Assembly: GCA_003313425.1 (NCBI GenBank)
Contig: NHZP01000039.1
Location: forward strand, 124,001 to 188,000
Direction: 5' to 3'
Source of the DNA: Pseudopyrenochaeta lycopersici
Lineage: Eukaryota; Ascomycota; Dothideomycetes; Pleosporales; Pseudopyrenochaetaceae
DNA: 64,000 nt
How positions within the stretch are numbered: position 1 is the stretch's first letter; the number at the start of each line of letters is the position of its first letter. The position numbers and the translations under genes are program-made. A model generated the notes under the pieces. That model saw only the letters and a program-made list of their open reading frames with translations, did not search any database and was not told the origin of the DNA. This document shows, piece by piece, positions 22,284 through 34,065 of this stretch.

Positions 22284-23276
22284 TTGCCTGCCGGCGTAGA
22301 GTTGGAGGTGTAATGATCTTAGGACACTGTAGACTTAGACCTACTCAGCCGAGTCGCTGAACGAATGCAAAAGCAGATATGACCAAACTACCATACAGTC
22401 CACGTTCGAGACATTTCGCTTTACGTCGCGAGTTATCACTCAATGCTTTCAAGATGACTTCCATCCGTGAACCAGGACACCCCCTCTGATCTAGAACCTC
22501 CCCATCTGCGTTATTATTCGCCCAGAGTCCCACTTGCGTTCTTTAGATTCAATTTGACCCCGCGTCGCATTGGCTAGACAGCCCGATGGTCATAGCTCCC
22601 AGCAGTGCGCGTTTGAAAGCGCCTCAGAATGGAGGTGTCACGACGCGGCGGTGAGATACGCGGGCCAACTTTGTTTTTAAGCTCTTATATGCCCTGATAC
22701 CCACGCGTCTTTTTTTCCAGCATTTTTCCTACCGCCGCCGCGACACCCACGCTTACATCACGCCGCGTTTCAGCAGCCCCAAGTCGCAGCTCCGGACAGA
22801 ACAATCGGGAGGGCCCGCGCCGGGTGTGGGGTGGGCAAATCGCTTCAGAAGCCGACGATAAGCAGCCAGGGTCTTGCGATTATGTCGCCGTCATCGGCTC
22901 AGTCTACCATCAGGTCACTTCACGCCAATGTCGTGAGGATAGGGCGCGTGGCTCCCATTGGGGGGCATGTGGGTTTCAGAGGTATTTATTTTCCACCGCT
23001 CTTTTGTTTGCCGTCCATGGAAAAGGACCCGGGGAAAGCTACGGCGAGACACGGAGGGCAACATTCTGGTGGGGCGGCCGTAAAAAATATAGTCTACCCT
23101 CAACCTTCTTTGACGCATACTACGTCGCGGGGGATAAGCAGTCTCGGAAGGCTTTTGATATCTGGTGCACTAAGCCCGTAGTCGTCTGTGGATTGTTACT
23201 CACTCTTCCAACTTTTTTTTTAGTTTGCTATAGACCATTCGCCCCTCACTCCATCTCGTCGCCCCTCACTCGAGCC
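22284..23276. other. Intergenic region, RPN7 3' end / alanine aminotransferase promoter
   Basis: About 1 kb between tandem genes. The frame of the aminotransferase stays open upstream to 22824, but that segment lacks protein-like composition. A T-run followed by AG at about 23214-23223 could be the acceptor of an intron in the 5' leader; its donor was not identified. Confidence 0.45.
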
Positions 23277-24841
23277 ATGTCGTCGACCACGCCGCGCAAG
23301 GCCTTGAACCTTGGTAACATCAATCCACATGTCAAGGCTGCCCAGTATGCTGTTCGTGGTGAGCTAGCCGTCAAGTCGGAAGAGTATCGCGCAAAGTTGG
23401 CAAAGGGAGAGGGCAAGGATTTGCCCTTTGACACTGTCATTGCGGCCAACATTGGGAACCCCCAGCAGCTGGACCAGAAGCCCATCACATTCTTCAGACA
23501 GGTTGCGAGTTTGTTGGAGAACCCAGGACTACTGGAGCACGAGGATGTATTCACAAAGAGCCTGGGTTACAAGCCGGACGTCTTTGCGCGGGCGCGGAAG
23601 CTGTTGAAGGAGGTCAAGAGTGTGGGCGCATACAGTCAGAGTCAGGGTGCACCAGGGATCAGACAGAGCGTTGCAGAGTATATCGAGCGTATGTGTATGC
23701 TCTACTATCTGGCGCTCTTGCGCGCTGACAGGAAACAGGACGAGATGGCTACCCGGCAACCTTTGAGAACATCTACCTCAGCAACGGCGCCTCATCCGGT
23801 GTGAACACACTGCTTCACACCATATGCGCGAAGCCAGAGACCGGCATCATGGTCCCTATTCCACAATACCCACTCTACACTGCCACTCTCGCTGTCCTCA
23901 ACGCACGCTGTGTACCATACTATCTCGACGAGGAGGCGGCATGGAGTACATCGCTCGACGCGATCAGATCGTCGTACGACAAGGCTATCTCGGAGGGAAC
24001 CGACGTCAAGGCTATTGTGGTCATCAACCCAGGCAACCCCACTGGCGCATCGCTGCCCGCAGAGGACATCAAATCTGTACTCAAGTTCGCCGCTGAGAAG
24101 AGCCTAGTTGTGATCGCAGACGAGGTTTACCAGACCAACGTCTTCATTGGAGAGTTCATCTCTTTCAAGAAGGCTCTCCGCGATCTGCAGAAGGAGGCGC
24201 CTGGCAAGTATGACCACCTCGAACTTGCCTCTCTACACTCGGTATCCAAGGGTATGGTTGGCGAATGCGGACACCGAGGCGGATACTTTGAGCTCATCGG
24301 CTTCGAGCCAGAGGTCGCACAGGAGGTTTACAAATTCATCTCCATCCAGTTGTGCCCCCCGGTGCTGGGCCAGTGCATCGTGGAGTTAATGGTCAATCCA
24401 CCAAAGGAGGGCGAGCCAAGTTACGAGCTGTACAAGAAGGAGTACGACGGCATCTTCGCCGGTCTGAAGGAGCGTGCATACGCACTGTATGAGGCGTTCA
24501 AGCAGATGGAGGGAGTTGAGTGCGATAAGCCTCAGGTATGTAATGTCGCTTCCCTGCAAACAGCTCCTTGCTGACACGTGTGGTAGGGATCCATGTACCT
24601 GTTCCCCACCATCCACCTTCCCCAGAAAGCCCTTGAGCAAGCGAAGAAGGAGGGCCGCCTACCTGATGAATTCTACTGCTTCCGTATGCTCGACGCGACT
24701 GGTGTCTGCGTCGTTGCTGGATCAGGGTTTGGTCAGAAAGAGGGCACATTACACTTCCGGACAACATTCCTCGCCCCAGGCACGGACTGGACGGGGAGGA
24801 TCGTGAAGTTTCACAAGGACTTTATGGCGGAATTCAAGTGA
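23277..24841 (+). CDS. Alanine aminotransferase (glutamate-pyruvate transaminase)
   Basis: PLP enzyme that interconverts alanine plus 2-oxoglutarate with pyruvate plus glutamate. Exons 23277-23688, 23739-24535 and 24587-24841 give 487 residues. Introns are 50 and 51 bases, both in phase. The first join gives YIERRDGYPATFENIYLS and the second gives DKPQ-GSMYLFPTIHLP. Family motifs: GAYSQSQGAPGIRQSVAEY, AIVVINPGNPTGASLP, VIADEVYQTNVF, and the PLP lysine (about Lys308) in SVSKGMVGECGHRGGYFE. The ATG at 23277 gives a cytosol-type N-terminus (MSSTTPRKALNLGNINPHVK). No presequence starts at this ATG, so the mitochondrial versus cytosolic location stays open. Confidence 0.95.
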
Positions 24842-27191
24842 GAGGCCAAGGCATTACTGAACGGAATAGAAAACTAGAATATTAAAGCTAGCCAAGCCAA
24901 GAGGCTCCGCAATGTTTGGGGGGTAAGCGATTGATTGGAACATATGGGAGAAAGAAAGCCCGCCTTCATCTAAGACTTAACTGCAAGCAATGCTAAACTC
25001 TACACTTCAACCGTCTACATCTCGTTAGGCTTTGATTTCCCACATGGTGCGGAGGCTCTAACGGCACTAGCAACGAGTATGTGTTTCTTTTTGGCAGGTA
25101 ATAGCTGTCACGGAGTTTGCCGCAAGGTAAGTGCTCTACACCATAGTCAAGGAAGCCTTCTCAGATCGGTAGGCGAGTAAGCAAAAGCGGCAGGACGAAA
25201 CTCATGGCGCCAGAGGAGCCTTTAGACTGTTTTCCACGATAGGGATACAGCCTCTTGGTTTCATCTCACCTCACATTCTGATCCCGCAAAGAGGGACATG
25301 CGCCGCTTGCCCCGGTTGGATTGTAACGAATTGGAATTAGCCGTGTGGCTCAATATGGAACTTACCCAGAGAAGCCCGACTCAGCACCACCTTGCCACGA
25401 TGAAGCGTGGCGGCGAATTCGCTGCTTATACGACACCACACCATGGCAGCATACGACGCTATCATCGCAAAGCATGCGCATACAATAGCTCTGATCGTGT
25501 TGCAATTCAGCGTCATGACACCTCATGCAGATTTGTGGAGGGATACAGGAGGCTCAGCGTCGCCACTGGACGCACATGGGGTTGCACTACGGGGCTTGGT
25601 CCCCTGATGACTGCAGTGCGCAACGGCCTGAACACTGTTTTGGAATCTTTGGCATTTCGCGCTAGAAGCCAAAGAAGCGCAGAGACAATGGCGAACAGAT
25701 CTGCATCGCTTAGAGACATATGCTTTTTCCCCGCACTTGGTGCAGTTCAAGAACCGCCCGTTTTCGCTGTACCCGTGATCGCAGCCTGAGCCCAGAGGCG
25801 AAACAAAGAGTCATGGGCGAGATCGGTGGTGTAGAATAGCGTCTGCGCGACACCACACCTAGGGCTGCTCCACTCTGCGGAACGAACCGTTGTTGGACCA
25901 CACGGTGCAACCATCCAAGGATCCATTCCATCACAAATACCATCCATCGGCACGAAACAGGCTAGTCAGGGTGCTGCCTTCAACTGCTCGACTGCGCTTG
26001 TTGGAGCAGGGAGCCCGCTTTGATCCCGGCTGGCAATCATGGACAATGTCATCGGGCTTTCAACATCCATTCAACGCACATGGCGATGTCTCGCGGAGTT
26101 GCAAACGCTACGCTACTAGCGGACGCTTCCTGGAACACGTTAGCACGCCCCGTTACTGCTTTTGCTTTTGACAGTTGCTCCTAGCGACTGGGACGTTGTT
26201 CTGGCCGGTGCACAGTCGGCTTTCTTTGTCTTTGCATTGTGTGCCATTAAGCGACGATGCAGCAAAGCTGTCGCGCGATTGCAGTGGGATTGGGGGAACC
26301 AGGAACGAACGGTACGAATTTCCGGTCTCCTATTCGCCGGCCTAATTAACAGAGTTCCGGCCACGCTGTTTCATCGCTCAGCGTGGCGCAGGGCTGCGCT
26401 GTTTGCACCAATAGATGGTTCTTTTGCCGCCCATGGACGGCCTGGCGCACGACCACTAGAGCCTCCATTTACGATACCAGTTCTCTCCCACCCACACTTT
26501 GAACTACGATTTTTGCTACTGTGCAACGGACATGCCGATCAAACAGCGAACCCATTTCGGCCAAACTTTGGCTCACTTCCTGCGAATCCTACGGCCTTTT
26601 CGCCTTTGTTCCCATGGGCCAACGGGTCTATAGCAGACCACTATGTAGACTGGGCGTTAGTCTCCAGGATCCAAATAGGACGTGTCCGACGTCGCATGAT
26701 GACAAAATTGGCCCTACCCCGGTCACCGGCCAATCACACCTGTCCTTGCTTTACCCACTGCAGGGTTCGGAAATGCACAAGGTGTCCCTGCCCACATGCA
26801 CGTCCTAAACTGATCATCCTTCGGCCCACCCAAGGGTTCCACCATGTAAGTTCAGTACGCATTTCAACTGCAGCCATGATTTAGGGTTTTGGCCAGGAGA
26901 ACTGACCTTTGGTTCACCTCCATCACGGATTATATCACCCCCAGGACCCCATCATCGACCCAGCCCTGTGTGGAATCGGATACGGGATCCACTCGAGCGA
27001 TTGTCAATCTTCACCCTCACCCCAGGATCCTTTAAGCAGGGCGGTCAGGAACATGTAGGGAGTCGCCAACGTAGCAGCTCACACTACAACCATACTGGAT
27101 ATCAATTGAGCTTGCCTGTGGACGGTTCGACGCCAGCTTCTGTCAGAGTCGAGCCATAGTTGCGCGCTGCGGGCAGTTGCGGTGATCAACT
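24842..27191. other. Long intergenic region without a supported gene
   Basis: About 2.35 kb. Open frames at 25298-25789 (+) and 26162-26884 (+) are long, but show no domain, no membrane pattern and no splice support. On the minus strand near 25600-25800 a Cys-rich run vaguely recalls a zinc finger (see findings). The distal part should hold the promoter of the receptor-like gene at 27192. Confidence 0.5.
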
Positions 27192-28816
27192 ATGCAGCCT
27201 ATTAATTTCTTCATCGCGGACCCGAGGACCCTGCCTGACAATGCGAACTTACCGACAATGAATCGGCCAGAGACGATACGAGGGGTAACGATAACTTTCC
27301 TGGTATGTACCACATGCCCCAGCATCACGATTTTCTTCAGGGTTGGCTCGTTTACTAAGTTTCTCGCAGTCAGTAGCCCTGCTTGCCATCAGCCTGCGGC
27401 TATGGGTACGATTTCGGGACAACCTCTGGGGCTGGGACGATTTCTTTGTCTTCCTAGCCGGTATCTCTAGCGTTATTGGAGACACCATGGTCTGCTTACG
27501 TGAGTTGTAGCAAAACTTCGCCGCTGGCAAACGACACTAACGGACTGCAGTCCCAGACGACGGAATGGGTCTACACCTGTGGACAGTTGACGGTGAACAT
27601 ATCATTTCGTTCTTCAAGGTACTTAACCATTTTTCCACAGTTTTTGTAAGGACAGCGAAGTAACGTTTGCACAGCACACCTATGGCGCGAACGCTTCATA
27701 TTGCTCCAGTGCTACCTTTATCAAGCTGTCCATCCTGTTTCAATACTTGCGCCTTTTTGGCGAGACAGCTTCATCAACGACAATGACCAAGTATCGCCTT
27801 GCGCGGAAACTCACGTGGGCTCTTATCGCTGTCACTACAGTGTGGGGCTTAACATTCTTCTTTCTTGCCCTCTTCTCTTGCGACCCCATTCCAAAGTATT
27901 GGCAACCTTTTCTTCCGGGAAAGTGCATTGGCTGGGGAACTAAAGTCCCGAATGAGTTCTTTCCCATGTACTTGACTCACTCCGTCACAAACATGACGTT
28001 GGATCTCATGGTGCTGGCGGTCCCCATACCATTTTTACGCGTGCTGAGGCTCGCTGGAAAGAGCAAGGCGGGCATAATCACGCTTTTCAGTCTGGGCTGC
28101 ATGTAAGTTCAATCATCCAGGGGATATCTTACTCTTCTCAATATGGAAACTAACCTCGCATCAGTGTTGGCGGATTGGCTGTCGGCCGCATCATTGCGCT
28201 ATCCTTCAATCGTATCGGCACCATTCCCATTATGGACATGACGTTTCACACACCCTTCATCTTCATCTTTGGTGTTCTCGAAATTAACATCGCCATCATC
28301 GCCGCCTCGATTCCCATCTTCTGGCCTGCCATTGTGACGCTAGCAGCCAATAAGATCTTTGTCCTGAACGAAGTTGATGTCCACGTTGAGGACGTGTCAA
28401 GGAGTAGTTTTGGATCAGGTCGTGGCATTAGCCTCGTCGATCAAGCTAGTTGGAAGAAAGATGCCGGAGAAGATGGGTTTGGTGGGCGAATAGGGCAGAT
28501 TAGCGTAGTGACCAAGGCGTACGACCGCACGGATTATCGACACAAGAAGAGTAACTCGTCGTTACGTGGCAGAACATTGGGCCTGGACTTTGGAAACCGC
28601 GCAAGTCAAGACTCGCAAAGATGTCTGCATCCCACTACGAGTAACGAGATTTCGAGCGCCAAAGGCAGCATTCCGGGGCCTGAGGGTGATGATTATGACT
28701 GGTTCTTGGAGCTCAACAAGGAGATGGCCGGAGGCCGCACAACGACAACGGTCGGGAGAGCTGAGATACCGGTCGAGCATATCAAGGCTTTTGATAGCAG
28801 GCAAGCTTCCTCTTAA
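27192..28816 (+). CDS. Seven-span rhodopsin-fold membrane protein (Pth11/SAT4-like receptor family)
   Basis: Exons 27192-27302, 27370-27499, 27551-27618, 27675-28102 and 28165-28816 give 462 residues. An in-frame ATG at 27258 would give 440. All four joins keep phase and rebuild the family sequence: VTITFL-SVALLAISLRLWVRF, MVCLLPDDGMGLHLW, HIISFFK-HTYGANASYC, FSLGCIVGGLAVGRI. Conserved landmarks of the fungal SAT4/rhodopsin domain are LWGWDDFFVFLA, ATFIKLSILFQYLRLF, FFLALFSCDPIPKYW and the last span followed by NKIFVLNEVD. About seven hydrophobic segments are present; the C-terminal tail of about 150 residues is polar and likely cytoplasmic. Such proteins are fungal-specific putative GPCR-like sensors, with Pth11 needed for surface sensing in a rice pathogen; a CFEM domain is not present here. 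The ligand is unknown. Confidence 0.85.
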
Positions 28817-28950
28817 AGGAATTCTTGCTTCTTCTGTTTGTGTTTGTCCTCCCATGTTGATACCCTTGTCGCGACACGTCCACCCTATTGTATTGCCAAT
28901 AGATGAATGAAGCATTCTTTAATCCTAGTAAACTTTCCAATCCTGCAAAC

Positions 28951-28956
28951 CACGTG
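28951..28956. promoter_or_regulatory. CACGTG box (possible Pho4/NUC-1-type bHLH site)
   Basis: A perfect CACGTG palindrome about 0.93 kb upstream of the GIT1-like transporter. This is the core bound by the phosphate-starvation bHLH factors Pho4 and NUC-1, but other bHLH factors use it too. Confidence 0.35.
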
Positions 28957-29034
28957 CATTTTGCGACTGTCCCGTGTCTGTAGACTCTCTCTGCAGACAG
29001 TCATCCTTTCCACGGCCTTGTGCATCCGCCTGAG

Positions 29035-29040
29035 CACGTG
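29035..29040. promoter_or_regulatory. CACGTG box followed by AG (NUC-1-like)
   Basis: A second perfect palindrome 84 bases from the first. Followed by A, it fits the CACGTGA/G form reported for the Neurospora phosphate regulator NUC-1. Its role here is inferred from the transporter downstream. Confidence 0.35.
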
Positions 29041-29887
29041 AGGTGCTGGGTGTAAGCTAACGTTTGACCTTTAACTGTGGCTTTTGCTATTCTTTTGCTA
29101 CTAATTATTTGCCGTAGAGCTCGTAGGCTCGAACGCGTGGCCAATGAGTACCCCGCTCGGGAGAACCGTGGCCAAGCTTCATGAACGCGCGATAAGCTCC
29201 ACAATACATCAGCGGCGTCGGCGATGCTAGCTCGTTCAGGCCGGGTGCTGATGCTTGGTCGGCTATCGGCAAGGCATGGCGATGCTTAGACTTGAACGAC
29301 ATTGCCGCGCATATCGATCGCGCGAGTTGAAGATACAGAGAAGTGATCGTGTACAGTGGCATCTGCTGTCGCTAACGGGCACAGGCATTCAAGCTATGAT
29401 TCTCCAGCACGGCTCACGGGCGATGCTGGCAGTTGAGCCGCGTCAGAACGTGTCCATGCATCCACTTAGAATCAACGCAGGTGCCGGCGTCTACGAATCG
29501 GTATTCCTGTCGGAGGAAAAAAATAATCACACCTTCTCCTTCGAGCAGTGGCTCGTGAGACCCCCGCCACCGACGTTGATGGATTCTCCGATGCTGTGAC
29601 TGGCCAGGAGTACGAATACAAACCTTAAACCTAGCCCGATGGGGTGGGAACCGTGGTGATCACAGGGTCTCGGGCAGGATTGCACGACATGCACGACTGT
29701 GCAAGCGGCATGGTGTAGATAATGTTGTACCGATAAATAGCCTTGACGATCGCCATTGTTAAGTCTGTTTGTCTCGCGTCGTCGCAAGCGTTTTGTTGGA
29801 ATTCGTGCAAACCTCGAGCACGCATCTGAAAACTGGTTACACCCGACAAAGCGCTCCCATTGCATCGAAGTAAGACGCGACGTCACC

Positions 29888-31640
29888 ATGGCCTCTGCTG
29901 TAGAGCGCCAGCATGAGCGCAACAGCTCCACCGGCCCAGACGACGTCCAGCGTCATGGCAGCGTCGCGAGAACGGAGAAGGGGAAATGGGAACGCCTTTG
30001 GCCTGTGATTGCATGCGGCGCTGGACTGTTTAGTGATGGCTATCTCAACAATGTACGATTTCCACAATGCGCCAGACATACCTCCCAGAGCGACACAATC
30101 TAACCCAAAGCACCAAACTTGTGCTGTCGAGCCGCAAGTGCCTTGGAATAGGATGTACTGACGAGAAGAGTAGATTATTGGACCTGTTAATACCATGCTC
30201 AAGACTATTTATCCTGAAGCGTACAAGAACTCCTCAGCCCAAGCGAATGTCTCGAGTATCACGTTTGCGGGGACAGTCGTGGGGATGCTGTTTTTTGGGT
30301 TCACGTCTGATCACTTCTCCCGCAAGTGGTCGCTCTTCGCTTCGACGATCATCATCATTCTCTTCGCAACGCTGGGGACTGGCTCTTACGGTGCTGGTGG
30401 AAGTCCTACCGGGCTACTGAAAGCGCTCGTAGTGTATCGATTCTTCTTGGGGATTGGTGGGTTGTCTCCAACTACATCTGGTGAAGGGTTTTAACTGACG
30501 TGCAAAGGTATCGGTGGTGAATACCCAGCCGGTAGTGTGGGTTGTGCTGAGTCTACCGGCGAGCTCAAGGAAGGCTCGAGGAACAAGTGGTTCATCCTCT
30601 TCACCAACGTGCAAATCGACCTTGCCTTCTTCATCAGCGCAATCGTAGCGACTGTCGTTGTCCTCATCACTGGCGAAAATCATCTCCGAGCCGCATGGCG
30701 CATTTGCCTCGGAATCGGCATCCTCCCCCCACTATCGCTCCTGTATCTGCGTCTCAAACTCCAGGAACCTGAAGCGTTCAAGCGCGAGTCTCTTGCTAAA
30801 ACGAAGACACCGTATTTGCTCATCATAAAGTACTACTGGTTCCGTCTCAGCATCGTCAGCATGATCTGGTTCATCTACGACTTCAGCGCCTACTCGTTTG
30901 GTATCTACGCGACCTCCATTCTCGCAAATCTGCTTGGTGAATCTGCACCGCTCTGGAAGTCACTCGCATGGAATATCCTGATCAACTTCTTCTACATGCC
31001 GGGCTGTCTGGCGGGTGCGTTTGTGGCCGATCTGCCCTCCATGGGCCCGAAGAAGACACTCTGCATTGGCGTCACGCTGCAAGGAATTATTGGATTCATC
31101 ATGGCGGGCTGCTACCCGTGGCTGAGCAAGCCAGAGAATGTTGCAGGTTTTGTAGTCGTTTATGGTATTTTCCTAGCGCTGGGAGAGTTTGGTCCAGGTG
31201 ATAATATTGGCCTTGTTGCATCCAAGACCTGCGCGACTGGTATTCGGTACGTACTACAAGCAACAATTCCTTTCTAGTAACTAATGTTCTGTAGTGGTCA
31301 ATACTACGGCATCGCTGCTGCGATCGGCAAGATGGGCGCTTTCGCCGGCTCTTACGCACTAGATTCTCTCCAGACAGCAGCCGGCGACGACAAGATTGCC
31401 GCGGGACGCAATCCCTTCTTCGTCGCATCAGCCCTTGCTTTTGTAGCAGCTGCTTTGGTCCTTCTGCTTCCACATATTGGCCAGCATACGATTGATCTTG
31501 AGGACGAGAGCTTCAGGGAGTATCTAACTGCCAATGGGTATGACACGAGCAAGATGGGTTTGGAGAGTGCGAGTACGTCGGCTAGTGACGGGGAGGTAAA
31601 TGTCTCCGTGCCAGCAGGGGAGAAAGGGGGTTTGTATTGA
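29888..31640 (+). CDS. MFS transporter, GIT1-like (glycerophosphodiester/phosphate family)
   Basis: Exons 29888-30052, 30174-30456, 30508-31246 and 31295-31640 give 510 residues. Introns are 121, 51 and 48 bases; all joins keep phase. Joins rebuild SDGYLNN-IIGPVNTMLKTIY, YRFFLGIGIGGEYPAGS and ATGIRGQYYGIAAAIGKMGA. Twelve membrane spans are expected. Family-defining stretches are FGFTSDHFSRKWSL (loop motif), GIGGEYPAGSVGCAE, and FGPGDNIGLVASKTCATGIRG near span 11. Characterised relatives (yeast Git1, PHO84 superfamily) import glycerophosphoinositol or glycerophosphocholine as phosphate sources with protons. The N-terminus is polar and His/Arg-rich; the C-terminal tail carries Ser/Thr clusters. 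CACGTG boxes upstream suggest phosphate control. The exact substrate is not decided by sequence. Confidence 0.88.
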
Positions 31641-32404
31641 ATGCCCGGAGCAGGATAGGTGAGAAGATGATTATTACGGTGTTGACAAATGGAGCAGTGC
31701 GTGTGGATATTGTCGAATTCGAGATACCATTTTGCTACTTTGGTATGTATGGCTTTTGATTATTCAGAATCTTTCCATAAATATTCCCCGAAATGAATCG
31801 AGACATCGATAACTGGCACCTTATTCACATGCTGGCGATGCCTCTGTGAAGGAGCAAACTGATCTAGTCCATGGTGGGACTAGCATAGCAAGCTGACAAC
31901 CGAGGTTTGCCAAACGTGAGAGCCGGACAACCGTCCGCGCACATGCACGTCACCAGAGCCTCTGCCATGCCCTGCGACGACCAACACCCGTCCCTGGCCC
32001 ACTTACTCCCCGAAAACGGGTTGCACCGTTGATATTTCGCGTTAGGCGATTACGCAGGACAATCAACGAGCCGTTCCTGCTGCCACACAAGTGCCTCGGG
32101 TCTTTGTCCACGAGACCTGTCAAAGAGCAAGAGAGAGGCTGAATAGACAACACCAGCCTGCTCCGGCAACATGGAGCTTGTGGACCATGTGGAACAAGCC
32201 GTCTTCCTACCCCCCACATGTGTATAAGTGGGACTAGTAGCGCTTCAGTGACGGTGCAGAGCTTGACGCCTGTTTTCTTTCTCCGGGAGGGCGAAGTATT
32301 AAAATAAACCAGGCCCTCACTAGAGCAACTAACAAACACCTTGGCTTGAGAAACCCAAAAGTATCAGTCCTTTCCATTTGAAAACTTCAACTTTGACATT
32401 CATC
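31641..32404. other. Intergenic region
   Basis: About 760 bases between the transporter and the SET gene. A T/C-rich leader precedes the SET start. The minus-strand frame at 31950-32339 is not supported. Confidence 0.5.
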
Positions 32405-33043
32405 ATGTCCCCCGCCGCAATCACCTCATCCTCCCCTCCTCAACCCCAGTCGAACGGCAAGCCCCACCCCCTCAAATCCTCCACTAAAGCCATCATCACG
32501 CCTTCGTCCGTCGTTCCCTCCACATCCAGCTCCCAGATCCCTGCGTGGGTGCAACCAGACCTCACACGTCTCCTTCGTGTCGAGCACAAGCCGGGCTCGT
32601 TCGCCAGCCGCTCTGTGTCTCTCGTCAGCCTTCCCGCTGGCGCTGTGTTCGCGCGCATAACGAACCCCACGCCAGCAACCGTCGCATACTCCTCCGTCCA
32701 AGCATCGAAAGACCTGCATATTGAGTTGAACTGCGATCTGGTGTACATCAACCACTCATGCAAGCCAACGCTGGTGTTCGATATGCCACGGTGGGAGGTC
32801 AGGGTCAACCCCGATCTGGAGCAAGGGCTACGGGAGGGGGATGAGTTGACTTTCTTCTACCCGAGCACGGAGTGGGACATGGCACAACCGTTTGACTGTC
32901 TCTGCGGTGCTGAGGAATGCAGAGGCAGGATAACTGGAGCTAAGGATACATCATTGGACGTGTTGGACGAGTACTGGCTCAACCCACATATTGAGGAGCT
33001 GCTACATGAGAAGGCGGCCATTGGGAAAAAGAACGGCGCATGA
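32405..33043 (+). CDS. Small SET-domain protein with post-SET cysteines
   Basis: Intronless, 212 residues from the ATG at 32405; an ATG at 32378 would add nine residues. The N-terminal 50 residues are Ser/Pro-rich and disordered. The rest has the C-terminal half of a SET domain: LVYINHSCKPTLVFD (the NHSC motif that forms the SAM pocket), WEVRVNPDLEQGL, GDELTFFYPSTEWDMAQPFDC, and a Cys-rich post-SET stretch CLCGAEECRGRI. The N-terminal SET strands are present only in abbreviated form (GSFASRSVSLVSLPAGAVFA). Members methylate lysines on histones or other proteins; small orphan SET proteins of this kind are common in filamentous fungi and their substrates are unknown. Confidence 0.82.
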   Translation: MSPAAITSSSPPQPQSNGKPHPLKSSTKAIITPSSVVPSTSSSQIPAWVQPDLTRLLRVEHKPGSFASRSVSLVSLPAGAVFARITNPTPATVAYSSVQASKDLHIELNCDLVYINHSCKPTLVFDMPRWEVRVNPDLEQGLREGDELTFFYPSTEWDMAQPFDCLCGAEECRGRITGAKDTSLDVLDEYWLNPHIEELLHEKAAIGKKNGA

Positions 33044-33576
33044 AACGCATTTGATAATGTGAGGATTGGGACAGATTTGCTCATGCTCAACTTCAAAGCC
33101 CAAACGCGCAACAAACCAATAGGAGGTTTGCAACCAACTTAGAACTACTCTCGAAATGCCACAAGCGCCACAAATACGAATTCGACTCCAACCTCATTTA
33201 TGTCTTGATTGTCCCCTTATGATTTTACTAGATTGTTTGACTATGCATAAGGTGAAGTATGGCGGGGGCGGGGTTTGATGACATCGACAGCCGGTGGTAC
33301 GTCCCAACTGCCGGACAGACCCTGGCTTAGCTCGTGCGTCAACGACCGCTCATACTCGTCGTACACCTTGATAAGTACACAACCATTACTATTGCATAAG
33401 GTCATTATGTCGCTTGTTTTGGGTTCTCACTTCTCAAAGTCCCGTCGACGTGTTCGCATCTACATGCGGGTTTTCACTTGGACCGATCCTTCCGAGTCTG
33501 TTTCGTAGAGTGCACCCATTGTTGTACGATAACGAGCTTTCCAGGCGTGTAATCATAGTGTCTTAAGATTGCAGCT
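33044..33576. other. Intergenic region
   Basis: About 530 bases between the SET gene and the F-box gene. Nothing recognisable beyond expected 3' and 5' flanks. Confidence 0.45.
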
Positions 33577-34065
33577 ATGAATCAATCGGTCATCGATGTC
33601 CTCCCAGAAGAACTCCTCGACCGCATATTCTCCTACACCAACCACCGACCCACACGCTACGCTCTCTGCCTTGTCTCCAAGGACATCAACCGCATCGCAA
33701 CGCCCCACCTGTATGCCAACATCTACCTCCAAGAAACTGACTTCCAATACCTTCGGCCCCTAGCATTCCTGCTCTGGACTTCGGCCAAGCACCGTGACGC
33801 TGTCAAATCCTTTTCCGTCCGCCGAGCTTACGGCGGCAATCTTGATCCTTGGCCAAATCACCAGAATCTTGAAAAGATCATCAGGACACAGATCAGCCTG
33901 TACGTCCGTGGGGGTGAGGCAGACCAATGGTTGTTTTGGGTTAGGGGCGGCGCGGATTCGCTCCCGATTGCTTCGCTTCTGCTGAGGAGTTTGAAGAATG
34001 TTGCAATCATGCAGTTTGACGGATTTCAGCTGGTGGATCCGTCGTCGAGGGGAGATCGACGCTAG
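33577..34065 (+). CDS. F-box protein, apparently truncated after the F-box and first repeats
   Basis: 162 residues. The start MNQSVIDVLPEELLDRIFSY is a clear F-box (about residues 6-45, with LPEELLDRIF and LCLVSKDINRIATPHLYAN), the module that docks to Skp1 in SCF ubiquitin ligases. The remainder reads like the beginning of a fungal F-box/leucine-rich protein (LLLRSLKNVAIMQFDGFQLVDP), then stops at TAG 34063-34065. Usual relatives continue for several hundred residues. Past the stop, frames at 34077-34328 (CDVPYRLRREERSFPREF) and 34285-34530 (NSYLRLLDWKASLNHMSQ) look like displaced continuation, which suggests frameshifts. I could not find an intron that restores the frame. It is either a short F-box protein or a decaying gene. 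Confidence 0.6.
   Translation: MNQSVIDVLPEELLDRIFSYTNHRPTRYALCLVSKDINRIATPHLYANIYLQETDFQYLRPLAFLLWTSAKHRDAVKSFSVRRAYGGNLDPWPNHQNLEKIIRTQISLYVRGGEADQWLFWVRGGADSLPIASLLLRSLKNVAIMQFDGFQLVDPSSRGDRR

Larger units (their letters stand above)
28817..29887. other. Intergenic region, promoter of the GIT1-like transporter
   Basis: About 1.07 kb between tandem plus-strand genes. It contains two CACGTG palindromes (listed separately). Open frames at 29255-29599 (+) and on the minus strand overlap each other and are not supported as genes. Confidence 0.5.

Noticed and set aside
22824..23276. Upstream in-frame extension of alanine aminotransferase
   Set aside because: No nearby ATG and no protein-like or clean presequence composition; likely 5' leader, possibly with an intron.
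25298..25789. 163-codon plus-strand open frame
   Set aside because: No family signal and no sign of conserved structure; an opposing Cys-rich frame overlaps it.
26162..26884. 240-codon plus-strand open frame
   Set aside because: Long, but rich in Arg/Cys/Pro/His with no domain and no splice context; treated as chance in GC-rich DNA.
27121..27136. GGTTCGA-like B-box resembling a tRNA gene
   Set aside because: No matching A-box at the proper distance and no cloverleaf stems could be drawn. No tRNA, rRNA or CRISPR array was seen anywhere in the window.
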